This document shows positions 35,365 through 43,149 of a stretch of DNA of 64,000 bases, piece by piece. This DNA comes from Adhaeribacter soli (GTDB lineage Bacteria > Bacteroidota > Bacteroidia > Cytophagales > Hymenobacteraceae): the NCBI RefSeq assembly GCF_008727925.1, contig NZ_VTWT01000007.1, positions 1 to 64,000 of the forward strand. The letters are read 5' to 3'. The number at the start of each line of letters is the position of its first letter. Within the stretch, counting starts at the first letter, position 1. Both the position numbers and the translations under genes were made by a program. The notes beneath the pieces are model-generated. The model saw only the letters and a program-made list of their open reading frames with translations, had not been told where the DNA came from and made no database searches.

Positions 35365-35839
35365 GATCTATACCCTGCAAAATTTACAGCCCGTACTGCA
35401 AAAATGGCGGGAAGAAAACCAACAGATCGTGTTTACCAACGGCTGCTTCGATCTGTTGCATCTGGGGCATGTAGATTACCTGGAAAAAGCCCGCGCTTTA
35501 GGCGATAAAATGGTGGTTGGTTTGAATACCGATGCTTCGGTAAGGCGTTTGAAAGGCGAGGAAAGGCCTTTGCAGGACGAATTGGCACGTGCCCGCATCA
35601 TGGCAAGCTTATTGTTCGTAGATGCGGTAGTGCTTTTCGACGAAGAAACCCCATACGAACTTATAAAAGCAATTCAGCCCGATATTCTGGTAAAAGGCGA
35701 CGATTACCAGATAGCGAACATTGTAGGCGCGGATATTGTTTTGGAAAAGGGCGGAGAAGTGAAAACCGTTTCGCTCGTGAAAGGCTATTCTACAACCAAC
35801 ATTGTAGAAAAAGTAAAAAAACAATTAAACAATAAATAA
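35348..35839 (+). CDS. rfaE2: D-glycero-beta-D-manno-heptose 1-phosphate adenylyltransferase
   Basis: Nucleotidyltransferase that activates heptose-1-phosphate to ADP-heptose for the LPS inner core. The 163-residue stand-alone form corresponds to the C-terminal domain of E. coli HldE. The nucleotide-binding motif is TNGCFDLLHLGH (30-41), followed by GLNTDASVRRLKGEERPLQ and the C-terminal YSTTNIVEKV (ISTT-type loop). The ATG overlaps the preceding flippase-like gene by 17 bp, and the zinc peptidase starts 2 bp after its stop, so all three are likely one transcript. Confidence 0.93.
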   Translation: MTSADKIYTLQNLQPVLQKWREENQQIVFTNGCFDLLHLGHVDYLEKARALGDKMVVGLNTDASVRRLKGEERPLQDELARARIMASLLFVDAVVLFDEETPYELIKAIQPDILVKGDDYQIANIVGADIVLEKGGEVKTVSLVKGYSTTNIVEKVKKQLNNK

Positions 35840-35841
35840 CG

Positions 35842-36522
35842 ATGGCAATTATTTTAATGATCGTGATTTTTGCTGCCAGTGCCCTGGTGCAGTGGCGTTT
35901 GCGCAGCAAATTCAGACAATATTCCGAAGTAGGCTTGCGGAACGGCATGAGTGGCCGCGAAGTAGCCGAACACATGCTCGCCGATTATGGCATTACCGAT
36001 GTGCGCGTAATTTCCACCGAAGGCCAGCTGACTGACCACTACAACCCGGCCGATAAAACCGTTAACTTAAGCGAAGGCGTTTATGCTTCCAGAAGTGTGG
36101 CCGCCGCTGCCGTGGCCGCCCACGAATGCGGGCACGCCGTGCAGCACGCTACAGCTTACAGCATGCTGAAATTCCGTTCGGCTATGGTGCCTGCCCTGAG
36201 TGTAGCTTCCCGTTACATGCAGTGGATCATCCTGATCGGTATTCTTATGATGCAGACTACCCCGGTTCCGTTGGCAGTTGGCGTAGGTTTATTTGCCTTA
36301 ACTACTCTGTTCAGCTTTATAACCCTGCCGGTTGAGTTCGATGCCAGCCGCCGCGCGCTTGCCTGGATCGACCAGAAAGGCATTGCAACGCAGCAGGAAC
36401 ACGGTATGGCCAAAGACGCTTTGAAATGGGCAGCTTTAACCTACGTGGTAGCCGCTTTAGGTTCTTTGGCAACCCTGCTTTACTACGTTTCTATTTTAAT
36501 GGGCGGCCGCCGCAGCGAATAA
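35842..36522 (+). CDS. YugP-type zinc metallopeptidase
   Basis: A 226-residue inner-membrane metallopeptidase of the Zn_peptidase_2 (YugP) family. An N-terminal membrane helix (MAIILMIVIFAASALVQW) precedes the zinc motif HECGH at 94-98, with E95 as the catalytic base; two more hydrophobic segments follow, and PVEFDASRRAL near the C-terminus probably gives the third ligand. Substrates are unknown. It is the last gene of the flippase-rfaE2-peptidase run, closed by a perfect 30-base palindrome. Confidence 0.9.
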   Translation: MAIILMIVIFAASALVQWRLRSKFRQYSEVGLRNGMSGREVAEHMLADYGITDVRVISTEGQLTDHYNPADKTVNLSEGVYASRSVAAAAVAAHECGHAVQHATAYSMLKFRSAMVPALSVASRYMQWIILIGILMMQTTPVPLAVGVGLFALTTLFSFITLPVEFDASRRALAWIDQKGIATQQEHGMAKDALKWAALTYVVAALGSLATLLYYVSILMGGRRSE

Positions 36523-36533
36523 TACTTTTTAAG

Positions 36534-36556
36534 CCGGAAACGGTAGCGTTTCCCGG
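36534..36556. repeat. short palindromic border motif, best copy
   Basis: CCGGAAACGGTAGCGTTTCCCGG is centred here, with arms GGAAACG and CGTTTCC. Weaker relatives lie at gene borders at 6750, 26370, 27683, 28576, 41778, 43136, 49182, 51247 and 54157. Confidence 0.55.
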
Positions 36557-36560
36557 TGCA

Positions 36561-36590
36561 AACCTCACAGGTTTTAAAACCTGTGAGGTT
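36561..36590. terminator. terminator palindrome, family C copy 2
   Basis: Perfect 30-base palindrome, arm AACCTCACAGGTTTT, followed by a T run. It closes the zinc-peptidase operon and faces the lipoprotein remnant read from the other side, so it can act on both strands. Confidence 0.82.
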
Positions 36591-36613
36591 TTTTGCTTTT
36601 TAAAGCAACAGAA

Positions 36614-37156
36614 TCAATAGCCATATTTTACATCGAACCGGCCATCGGTAATATGCACGGTTCCGCAACCTGGTTTGGTAACAGAAAAGCTAAACCGGCC
36701 GGAAACGATGTAATTGATAGAGTCGAGGCGGGTAATTTCCAACGTTCCGGTATTTAAACTGTCGGTCTCGTATTCGCAATTGTTATCTATGGCAAAACTG
36801 CCGTATTGCTTCTGGTACATCGACAATTTATAGGTGCCGGGTGAAATTACCCCTCCAAAAACCCGGACAGCAATTCTTTCATCATTTTCCAGGTCCAGCT
36901 TGGCTCCAACTACCCAAAATTGTCCCCTCATATAGCTTGCATCCAGATTACTTTGCATGAAACCCCCACTTCCGGAATTCACCCAAGCTTTGCCGTTAAC
37001 CAGGCAGCCAAACGTGTTTTTGCCTTCTTGGGTTTCTTTCGGAAGTTGCTCCAGCGGCGGGATGTCTTTCTACTTACAAGCCTGAACCCAGATGAAAATC
37101 GAAAGCAGTATTAGAATTGAAGCAAACTTTAGCGGGGGTTTATAGAGGAAGGGCAT
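36614..37156 (-). pseudogene. DUF6252-like lipoprotein gene interrupted by an in-frame TAG
   Basis: From the ATG complementing 37154-37156 the minus strand encodes a lipoprotein signal (ASILILLSIFIWVQAC, K), then TAG at codon 29 (37070-37072), then in the same frame KDIPPLEQLPKETQEGKNTF, GCLVNGKAW and the rest to the stop at 36614. The downstream 122-residue open frame alone has no signal and starts mid-domain. The mature part has the NGKAW opening and the GRFSF..TDGRFDVKY ending of DUF6252-like surface lipoproteins; a paralogue is at 61043-61540. Only one base change separates it from an intact 180-codon gene, so it is a recent lesion or a sequencing error. Confidence 0.78.
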
Positions 37157-37321
37157 ATAGTAAAAATTGGTTGGTGGTATAACGAGAATGCAGGTTTAAA
37201 TTACCGCTTATATTTTGTTGTATCCAAGAAGGCGAAGAGAAAAACGATAGGAAAAACCGGCCGAAAAAGTACCCTTCCTGGCAGAACAATTAATTCCTGC
37301 TTTCTTGTAAAGGAAAATTTC

Positions 37322-37329
37322 TATTTTTG
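37322..37329 (+). promoter_or_regulatory. -7 box of the acyl-CoA dehydrogenase gene
   Basis: TATTTTTG is a perfect match to the Bacteroidota -7 consensus TAnnTTTG and lies 41 bp before the ATG. No good -33 TTTG is found at the normal spacing (TTTC at 37301-37304 is the nearest). Confidence 0.5.
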
Positions 37330-37369
37330 CACATCGAACCTAATTCTGCAAATTTATAAAAGCTGAAAT

Positions 37370-38512
37370 ATGAATTTTGAACTTACCGAAGAACAATTGG
37401 CGGTACAGGCGGCTGCCCGCGATTTTGCTCAAACCGAATTGCTGCCAGGCGTAATCGAGCGCGACGAGCACCAGAAGTTTCCGGCCGAACAAATTAAGAA
37501 GCTGGGCGAACTGGGCTTTTTAGGCATGATGGTGGACCCGAAATATGGCGGCAGCGGCATGGATACCATTTCGTACGTACTGGCCATGGAAGAAATTTCC
37601 AAAGTAGATGCGTCGGCTTCGGTAGTAATGTCGGTGAATAACTCGCTGGTTTGCTGGGGCCTGGAAAAATACGGAAACGAAGAGCAGAAACAGAAATACC
37701 TGACCAAACTTGCCACCGGCGAAATTATCGGCGCGTTCTGTCTTTCTGAGCCGGAAGCCGGTTCGGATGCTACGAGCCAGCGCACCACTGCCGAAGATAA
37801 AGGCGATTACTACCTGCTGAACGGTACCAAAAACTGGATCACCAACGGCAGCACCGCTTCTGTATATATAGTAATTGCCCAGACCGACGTAGCGAAAGGT
37901 CACCGCGGCATTAACGCCCTGATCGTAGAGCGGGGCATGGAAGGCTTTGTAGTTGGCCCGAAAGAAAATAAACTGGGTATCCGCGGTTCCGATACGCACT
38001 CTTTAATGTTTACCGACGTGAAAGTGCCGAAAGAAAACCGGATCGGCGAAGATGGCTTCGGTTTTAAATTTGCCATGAGCACACTGGCTGGCGGCCGTAT
38101 CGGTATTGCTGCCCAAGCCTTGGGTATTGCTTCCGGCGCTTACGAACTGGCGCTGAAATATTCAAAAGAAAGAAAGGCATTCGGCGTAGAGATTTCCAAG
38201 CACCAGGCCATTCAGTTCAAACTGGCCGATATGGCTACCAACATTGATGCCGCCCGTCTGTTATGCTTACAGGCTGCTTCGGATAAAGACAACCACCGCG
38301 ATTACGGTAAATCCGGCGCGATGGCAAAATTATTCGCTTCCAAAACCGCTATGGATACTACTGTTGAAGCGGTGCAGGTACACGGCGGTTATGGTTTTGT
38401 GAAAGAATACCACGTAGAGCGTTTAATGCGCGATGCCAAAATAACCCAAATTTACGAAGGTACTTCCGAGATACAGAAAATAGTAATTTCGAGAGAGTTG
38501 CTTCGCGGCTAA
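37370..38512 (+). CDS. acyl-CoA dehydrogenase (short/medium-chain type)
   Basis: FAD flavoenzyme that introduces the alpha-beta double bond of acyl-CoA in beta-oxidation. The 380 residues match the short-chain/butyryl-CoA dehydrogenase group. Visible: AFCLSEPEAGSDA and WITNG (FAD and substrate loops, central domain), GGRIGIAAQALGIA and ERKAFG, the C-terminal QVHGGYGFVKEYHVERLMRD and the catalytic-region KITQIYEGTSEIQ, where the glutamate of YEGTSEIQ is the family's catalytic base. Monocistronic. A perfect -7 box lies upstream. Confidence 0.95.
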   Translation: MNFELTEEQLAVQAAARDFAQTELLPGVIERDEHQKFPAEQIKKLGELGFLGMMVDPKYGGSGMDTISYVLAMEEISKVDASASVVMSVNNSLVCWGLEKYGNEEQKQKYLTKLATGEIIGAFCLSEPEAGSDATSQRTTAEDKGDYYLLNGTKNWITNGSTASVYIVIAQTDVAKGHRGINALIVERGMEGFVVGPKENKLGIRGSDTHSLMFTDVKVPKENRIGEDGFGFKFAMSTLAGGRIGIAAQALGIASGAYELALKYSKERKAFGVEISKHQAIQFKLADMATNIDAARLLCLQAASDKDNHRDYGKSGAMAKLFASKTAMDTTVEAVQVHGGYGFVKEYHVERLMRDAKITQIYEGTSEIQKIVISRELLRG

Positions 38513-38598
38513 ATTAATAATTTCAGAAGAAAAATCAGGGAATCTGCCATTTAACACCAATATAACCAGTTTGCTATTATAATTATTTTCTAGTGCAT

Positions 38599-38630
38599 TT
38601 TGGATTGTATAAAAGATATTGTTAGTTTTA
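38599..38630 (+). promoter_or_regulatory. candidate promoter of the AraC-type regulator
   Basis: TTTG (38599-38602), 20 bp, then TAGTTTTA (38623-38630), seven of eight matches to TAnnTTTG. This fits Bacteroidota sigma-A spacing and gives a 5' leader of about 40 bases. Confidence 0.5.
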
Positions 38631-38677
38631 TGGCAGATTTTTATAATTGCTGATTTTCTACTTAACTCTTCAGAATC

Positions 38678-39604
38678 ATGGAAGATTACAATAAGGTGAT
38701 CGAATCGCTGGGCGTTCGTTTCATAAAAGCTAAAAACCAGGTACTGCAGCAGCCATTTGCCGTTCGCAATTTTTATGATGTTGGCAACAACCTCATTTTA
38801 TTGCACAACGGTACCTTAGCCTTCGGCGACGAGCAACAGGTAGTGGAAGAAGGCGAACTGCTCTTCATTCCGGGTGGTCGTAGTACCAAGATCTTTTACG
38901 GAAACGCGGAAACTACCAAGCCGATCTCCAACGACGACCTGATCAATAACCGGGATAAATTCTTCCGGAACAACAACGACCTCGATGCCATTGGGGAAGC
39001 CGACGAAAGTCACTCCTTTGTAAGCTTCGAAGCCAAGGTTTTTGATTCGGTTAACTTCTTTGCTTCCCTGGATGTACCGGCGTTCCTGATCTCGAACAAT
39101 TCGAAACTGGCGAACCTGGTAATTAAGGTAGTAGAAGAAAGTATGCAGGACCTGCCGGGCAAAGAGCGCGTGATCAGCCTTTACACCGAACAGATCGTGG
39201 TAGAAATTATCCGCTACATCCTGAAAAACAAGATGTTCGTGGAGCAATTGGCTACCAACTCTACGTACTTCAAAGATCCGCGTCTGATCGACCTGTTCAA
39301 CTACATCAAGGAAAACCTGGGCGGCGACCTGTCGAACAAGGTGCTTTCCAACGTAGCGAACGTGTCGGAAGATTACGTAGGCCAGTACTTCAAAATGCTG
39401 ACCGGCATTAACCCACAGGACTACATCGAGTACCAGCGCATGGAACGTGCCGTATTCCTGTTGCGCACTACGAAGAAAAGCATCCGCGAAATCGGTAAAG
39501 ATGTGGGTTACAAAGATACCGCTTACTTCTGCCGTCGCTTTAAAATGATGTTCGGTATTCCGGCCGGTAAAATGCGCCGCCGCGAATCTGCTATGAATAA
39601 CTAA
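38678..39604 (+). CDS. AraC family transcriptional regulator
   Basis: A 308-residue DNA-binding regulator. The C-terminal ~100 residues contain the two helix-turn-helix motifs: GGDLSNKVLSNVANVSEDYV and GQYFKMLTGINPQDYIEYQR, followed by KKSIREIGKDVGYKDTAYFC and RRFKMMFGIPAGKMR. The N-terminal ~190 residues have a cupin-like start (NLILLHNGTLAFGDEQQVVE, GELLFIPGGRSTKIFYG), perhaps a ligand pocket. No signal or kinase part is seen. It lies downstream of, but separate from, the acyl-CoA dehydrogenase; its target is unknown. Confidence 0.92.
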   Translation: MEDYNKVIESLGVRFIKAKNQVLQQPFAVRNFYDVGNNLILLHNGTLAFGDEQQVVEEGELLFIPGGRSTKIFYGNAETTKPISNDDLINNRDKFFRNNNDLDAIGEADESHSFVSFEAKVFDSVNFFASLDVPAFLISNNSKLANLVIKVVEESMQDLPGKERVISLYTEQIVVEIIRYILKNKMFVEQLATNSTYFKDPRLIDLFNYIKENLGGDLSNKVLSNVANVSEDYVGQYFKMLTGINPQDYIEYQRMERAVFLLRTTKKSIREIGKDVGYKDTAYFCRRFKMMFGIPAGKMRRRESAMNN

Positions 39605-39625
39605 GCGAAACGCTTATAAAATAGG

Positions 39626-39657
39626 AAAGCCCTGAAGCCGGAAGGTTTCAGGGCTTT
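39626..39657 (+). terminator. intrinsic terminator
   Basis: Stem AAAGCCCTGAA (39626-39636) with TTCAGGGCTTT (39647-39657), then a T run, 21 bp after the AraC-type gene. Confidence 0.87.
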
Positions 39658-39714
39658 TTTGTTTGAAATTAAACCGGAAAGAAATTCAATGTAATCCTGT
39701 ATTCACACGTCTTC

Positions 39715-39846
39715 GTAGGGACATTTCGCGACCCAATGCCGTCAACTTAAGCATTTTTATTAACTGGTATCGCTGTTTCGGACATAGATGTCTGAAAGAG
39801 CAATAATTCCTTAAGTTGACGGCATTGGGTCGCGAAATGTCCCTAC
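39715..39846. mobile_element. 132-bp element with perfect 37-bp terminal inverted repeats
   Basis: Ends 39715-39751 and 39810-39846 are exact reverse complements over 37 bp, opening GTAGGGACATTTCGCGACCC. The 58-bp centre holds a small dyad (TTCGGACAT..ATGTCTGAA). No coding capacity. The right end overlaps the TAG stop codon of the pcrB gene. No target duplication was recognised. It is too long and too exact for an ordinary terminator; I class it as a MITE/REP-like element. Confidence 0.68.
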
Positions 39847-40601
39847 ACCAACTCCTGATTAAAACTTTTCAATACTTCCGAAACCTCGGGCAGAAAACCG
39901 GCATTCTTTTCAATTTCGTTACCGATTACAATTATATCGGCGCCGGCGGTTAGGGCGGCTTCGGCTTTTTCTTTGGTATTGATGCCGCCGCCAATAATTA
40001 AGGGAATATCGATAGAATTTTTAACGGCGCGGATCATTTCGGGGCTTACAGGCTTCATGGCGCCGCTGCCGCCGTCTACGTAAATGAATTTCATGCCTAA
40101 GAGTTCGCCGGCCATGGCGGTGCATGCGGCAATGGCGGGTTTGTCGTAGGGTAGTGGGGTGGTGCCGCTCATGTAGGAGGCCGTAGTCTGGCGGCCGGTA
40201 TCTACGAGCATGTAGCCGGTAGGTATTACTTCCAGGTTGCTGGCTTTTAATATAGGCGCGGCTAAAACGTGCTGGCCGATTAAGAGGTCGGGGTTGCGGC
40301 CCGAAATAAGGGAGAGCAGCAGAATGCCGTCGGCCTGGGAATCGATGTGAAGGCTGTTGCTGGGGAAAAGGATAACCGGAATGGTAGAGTTCTCTTTAAT
40401 TAACTGAATGAGAGCAGCCTGGTTGGATGTGGTAACCAGGCTGCCGCCCATAAAAAAGTAATCTACGTGGTGGGCTTCGCTTAAAGCCAGAATTTTTAAA
40501 CAGCTTTCCCGGGTCAAATTATCGGGGTCCAGCAATACGGCGAAAGCCTTTTGGTTGGTTTCGGTTTTTAAAAGCTGATTTTTATAAATGCTTGCCCGCA
40601 T
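39843..40601 (-). CDS. geranylgeranylglyceryl/heptaprenylglyceryl phosphate synthase (PcrB family)
   Basis: TIM-barrel prenyltransferase joining a polyprenyl diphosphate to glycerol-1-phosphate, giving archaeal-type ether lipid precursors; Bacteroidota carry the group II enzyme. The 252 residues fit. Motifs: FAVLLDPDNL (metal-binding aspartate region), DYFFMGGSLVT, PVILFPSNS, FIYVDGGSGA and PLIIGGGINTKEKAEAALTA plus GADIIVIGNEIEK (phosphate-binding loops). The start overlaps the upstream hypothetical gene by 20 bp, so the three leftward genes (41669-39843) form one unit. The stop lies within a palindromic element. Confidence 0.9.
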   Translation of the reverse strand: MRASIYKNQLLKTETNQKAFAVLLDPDNLTRESCLKILALSEAHHVDYFFMGGSLVTTSNQAALIQLIKENSTIPVILFPSNSLHIDSQADGILLLSLISGRNPDLLIGQHVLAAPILKASNLEVIPTGYMLVDTGRQTTASYMSGTTPLPYDKPAIAACTAMAGELLGMKFIYVDGGSGAMKPVSPEMIRAVKNSIDIPLIIGGGINTKEKAEAALTAGADIIVIGNEIEKNAGFLPEVSEVLKSFNQELV

Positions 40602-41280
40602 CCGTGTTCAGGTAAGTGAAGTCTACATCGTGGGTTTCAGAACCCTTATCCGTAGCAATATCGTAATTTTTAACCACATATTCTTCGGCTTTTTTGCTCA
40701 GGTAAACCAGCAGGAAAGCCATGGCCTGGGTAGCCAGCGACCGTACAAATTCGGACTCAAAGAAAGACTTGTGCTGTTCGGGTTCGCTGGCCGCGTGGTA
40801 ATGCTGGTGCAGGGAATATTTGCCCGGCAGGTTGCGTTGCGGTTCGAACACCTTGGCCGGCGTGTTGTAAAACGAACTGCTGCCTTCTTCGGAAACCGGC
40901 TGGTTAAAATCGAGCGGCGATCCAAAATTCACTTCATCGTCGTAACGGGGCTGGTGCTCCGGGTAAACCTGGTTGCTGCCGGCAGGTTGCACGCCGCCGT
41001 TTTTCAGGTAGAAGCCTGAATTCGGGTTGGTGCTCTGGCTTTGCAGGAGCTTCATTTTCGCTTTTTTCTTCTTCCGCTTTTTAGTGCCGCCAATAATCAG
41101 TTTGCTCACCATCCAGACGCCGGCCATGGCGCCGCCCAGCAGCAAAGCGCCCTTGCCTATCTGGGTAGTCTGGTCTTTCAGGCCGGCAACGTCGCTCATC
41201 AGGGCATTTTTGTATTCCAGTTTCTGGCGTTCCAGAAATTCTCTTTCATCATCGAAGATCGGGTTTTGCACGTCGCTCAT
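40582..41280 (-). CDS. hypothetical single-pass membrane protein
   Basis: A 232-residue protein. An N-terminal charged helix (DDEREFLERQKLEYKNALMS) leads to one membrane segment (GALLLGGAMAGVWMVSKLII, about 44-63) and a lysine cluster (GTKKRKKKKAKMK), the positive-inside pattern. A long polar middle (about 80-170) is probably disordered, and a second weak hydrophobic stretch (SLATQAMAFLLVYL) lies near 185. No family recognised. It sits between the holin-family gene (2 bp away) and the prenyltransferase gene (20-bp overlap), so it is probably co-expressed with both. Confidence 0.7.
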   Translation of the reverse strand: MSDVQNPIFDDEREFLERQKLEYKNALMSDVAGLKDQTTQIGKGALLLGGAMAGVWMVSKLIIGGTKKRKKKKAKMKLLQSQSTNPNSGFYLKNGGVQPAGSNQVYPEHQPRYDDEVNFGSPLDFNQPVSEEGSSSFYNTPAKVFEPQRNLPGKYSLHQHYHAASEPEQHKSFFESEFVRSLATQAMAFLLVYLSKKAEEYVVKNYDIATDKGSETHDVDFTYLNTDAGKHL

Positions 41281-41282
41281 AT

Positions 41283-41669
41283 TTATTTTGCAGTTTTATC
41301 GTTTTTGTAGATCGTATTTTCAAACGTTTTATCGGCCAGACCCTGGAAGGTTTTTTTATCGAGGCCAAAGAAGAAAATCAGGAACAGAATAAGGTAGAAA
41401 GCGGTTATAATGCCGAAGCCCCAGAACCGGCTGTCGAGCAGGTCGTTTAAAAGCAGGCCCAGGAAAACGTTCAGGAAGATGAGCGCCATAAAAGCGGTAA
41501 AGCCGAGCATGGTTGCGTGCAGAATTCCTACAAAACCGGCCTTCATCTTGTTCTGGATCTCGAGCCGGATCAGGTCGATGCGGGTGTCGATGTAACCCAT
41601 CAGGTTGGTCATGATGTCGCCGGGCCGGCCTGTTTTGGACGGATCGTTATGGTTGTCAGCGTTGGTCAT
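41283..41669 (-). CDS. phage holin family protein (DUF1469/Phage_holin_3_6 type)
   Basis: A 128-residue inner-membrane protein. An amphipathic helix (YIDTRIDLIRLEIQNKMKAG) precedes two membrane segments (ILHATMLGFTAFMALIFLNV and GFGIITAFYLILFLIFFFGL). This is the DUF1469 layout, called phage holin superfamily III by databases, but such genes are chromosomal and no phage genes are near. It is the first gene of the three-gene unit ending with the prenyltransferase. Role unknown. Confidence 0.8.
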   Translation of the reverse strand: MTNADNHNDPSKTGRPGDIMTNLMGYIDTRIDLIRLEIQNKMKAGFVGILHATMLGFTAFMALIFLNVFLGLLLNDLLDSRFWGFGIITAFYLILFLIFFFGLDKKTFQGLADKTFENTIYKNDKTAK

Positions 41670-41822
41670 AGAGGCTTCATAGTTTTAGTTGAGAAAAGTA
41701 TACGGTTTCGGGTAAAAAAATGATAACCTGAAATTGGTTCGTTCGGGAGGAATTACGAAGTTTAACCTTTTAGGGCTGAAACAATACCGTTTTTGTTAAA
41801 TTAAATATTAGAGAGGAACCTG

Positions 41823-42908
41823 GTGCAGTTAAACTACTATTCGGTTTTAGGGTTGAAACGAACGGCTACGACGCCGGAAATTAAAGCCGCGTACAAAAAA
41901 CTGGCCGTACAATATCACCCCGACAAGCACCGCGGCGACGTTTCCTACGAAGAAAAATTCAAGCAGGTAAGCGAGGCCTATCAGGTTTTAGCGAACCCCC
42001 AGAAGCGCCGGATCTACGACCTGAAGCTCGATTATGCTGCTCAGCAGCAGCGAACCCAGCAATATAACCAGCAGGCCTACCAGGCGGCGCGGCAACGCCG
42101 TCCGGCCTCGGTGCACGAGCGGCATTACCGCCCCATTCCCAAACGCCGCTTCTCCAAACGCGACTGGCAGATAACGGTTGGGTTCTTGGTGGCCATTATC
42201 CTGTTCAGCCTGGTGGTGAAAACGGTAATGGATTTTGTGACGGCTCAGAACCGCTTCCGCAACGCCACTACGTTTATGGAGCAGCAGCAATGGAGCAGTG
42301 CCCACAGTCTGCTTTCCGAAGCCATCGATTTTGAGCCCCGTTTTTCGGAAGCTTATCAGAAGCGCGGTTTTATTAACCAGAACGTGTACAAAGATTACCG
42401 GGCCGCCATAGAAGATTACAACATGGCTATAAGGCTGAACGAAACGCCGCTGGCCGAAACTTATTTTAACCGCGGGCAATGCCACGTACAACTCCGGAAT
42501 TACCAGCAGGCCGAAGCAGATTTTTCTACCGCCATCGACTACGATCATAATTTCAGAAGGGCTTATTTATACCGTGGCGAGCTTCGTTTGCTGGAACTCA
42601 ATGCCTGGAGCGGTGCCATTTCCGACCTGACCGATTACCTGAAAAAGCCGCTGGAAGAAAAAGAAAAGAACAAAGCCCTGCTGTACCGCGGCTTCGGCTT
42701 TTACCTGACCGATAAATACGACCTGGCCATAAAAGATTACACCACCGCCCTGAAAACCGACACGAAAAACGGCCGGCTTTATTACCTGTTGGGCAAAGCC
42801 GAATATTCCCTAGATCAGCATGCCAAAGCCTGCCGGCATTTTACCCTGGCCTATAATTTAGGCTACGAACCGGCTATTCTGGATTGGGAATCGTTGTGCG
42901 CGAGATAA
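41823..42908 (+). CDS. DnaJ-domain/TPR membrane protein
   Basis: A 361-residue co-chaperone-like protein, GTG start. The J-domain spans about 4-66 with the DnaK-stimulating HPD tripeptide at 32-34 (AVQYHPDKHRGD). A basic, glutamine-rich linker is followed by one membrane helix near 115-137 (ITVGFLVAIILFSLVVKTVM). The rest is five or so tetratricopeptide repeats (AYQKRGFINQNVYKDYRAAI, ETYFNRGQCHVQLRNYQQAE, GRLYYLLGKAEYSLDQHAKA). With the J-domain inside the cell and TPRs across the membrane, it could link the Hsp70 system to the envelope; that is inference. Monocistronic. Confidence 0.88.
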   Translation: MQLNYYSVLGLKRTATTPEIKAAYKKLAVQYHPDKHRGDVSYEEKFKQVSEAYQVLANPQKRRIYDLKLDYAAQQQRTQQYNQQAYQAARQRRPASVHERHYRPIPKRRFSKRDWQITVGFLVAIILFSLVVKTVMDFVTAQNRFRNATTFMEQQQWSSAHSLLSEAIDFEPRFSEAYQKRGFINQNVYKDYRAAIEDYNMAIRLNETPLAETYFNRGQCHVQLRNYQQAEADFSTAIDYDHNFRRAYLYRGELRLLELNAWSGAISDLTDYLKKPLEEKEKNKALLYRGFGFYLTDKYDLAIKDYTTALKTDTKNGRLYYLLGKAEYSLDQHAKACRHFTLAYNLGYEPAILDWESLCAR

Positions 42909-42982
42909 TAAGCTTGTCTGAAGCCGTGGTAGCTTCATTCACAAGAAATGCTGGTCTAAATTTAAATTTTGACCTATATATA

Positions 42983-43022
42983 ATCTGAAGTTTTCAACTT
43001 CAGTGAGGCGACAGCCTCAAAA
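42983..43022. repeat. repeat F, copy 2 (inverted)
   Basis: Exact 40-base reverse complement of 23408-23447, with weaker similarity running on to about 43050. It lies between the converging DnaJ-TPR and HTTM genes. Confidence 0.75.
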
Positions 43023-43056
43023 AGGCTGTTTCTGAAAGGAGCAATGGTAATTAATA

Positions 43057-43069
43057 CCCCCCCCCCCCC
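43057..43069. repeat. C13 homopolymer
   Basis: Thirteen consecutive C's in the convergent gap between the DnaJ-TPR and HTTM genes, partly enclosed by GAGCAA..TTAATTGCTC. The length may vary between cells or be misread in sequencing. It is outside any coding frame. Confidence 0.85.
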
Positions 43070-43149
43070 TTAATTGCTCATGGGGAGGCTTTGCAGGAAT
43101 GAAACAGCCTTGCGCCTGAAACCGGTTTTTAGCAGGAAAAACTACCGTT

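Noticed and set aside
41283-41669. prophage suggested by a holin-family gene
   Set aside because: The DUF1469 type is chromosomal; no capsid, tail, integrase or lysis gene is near.
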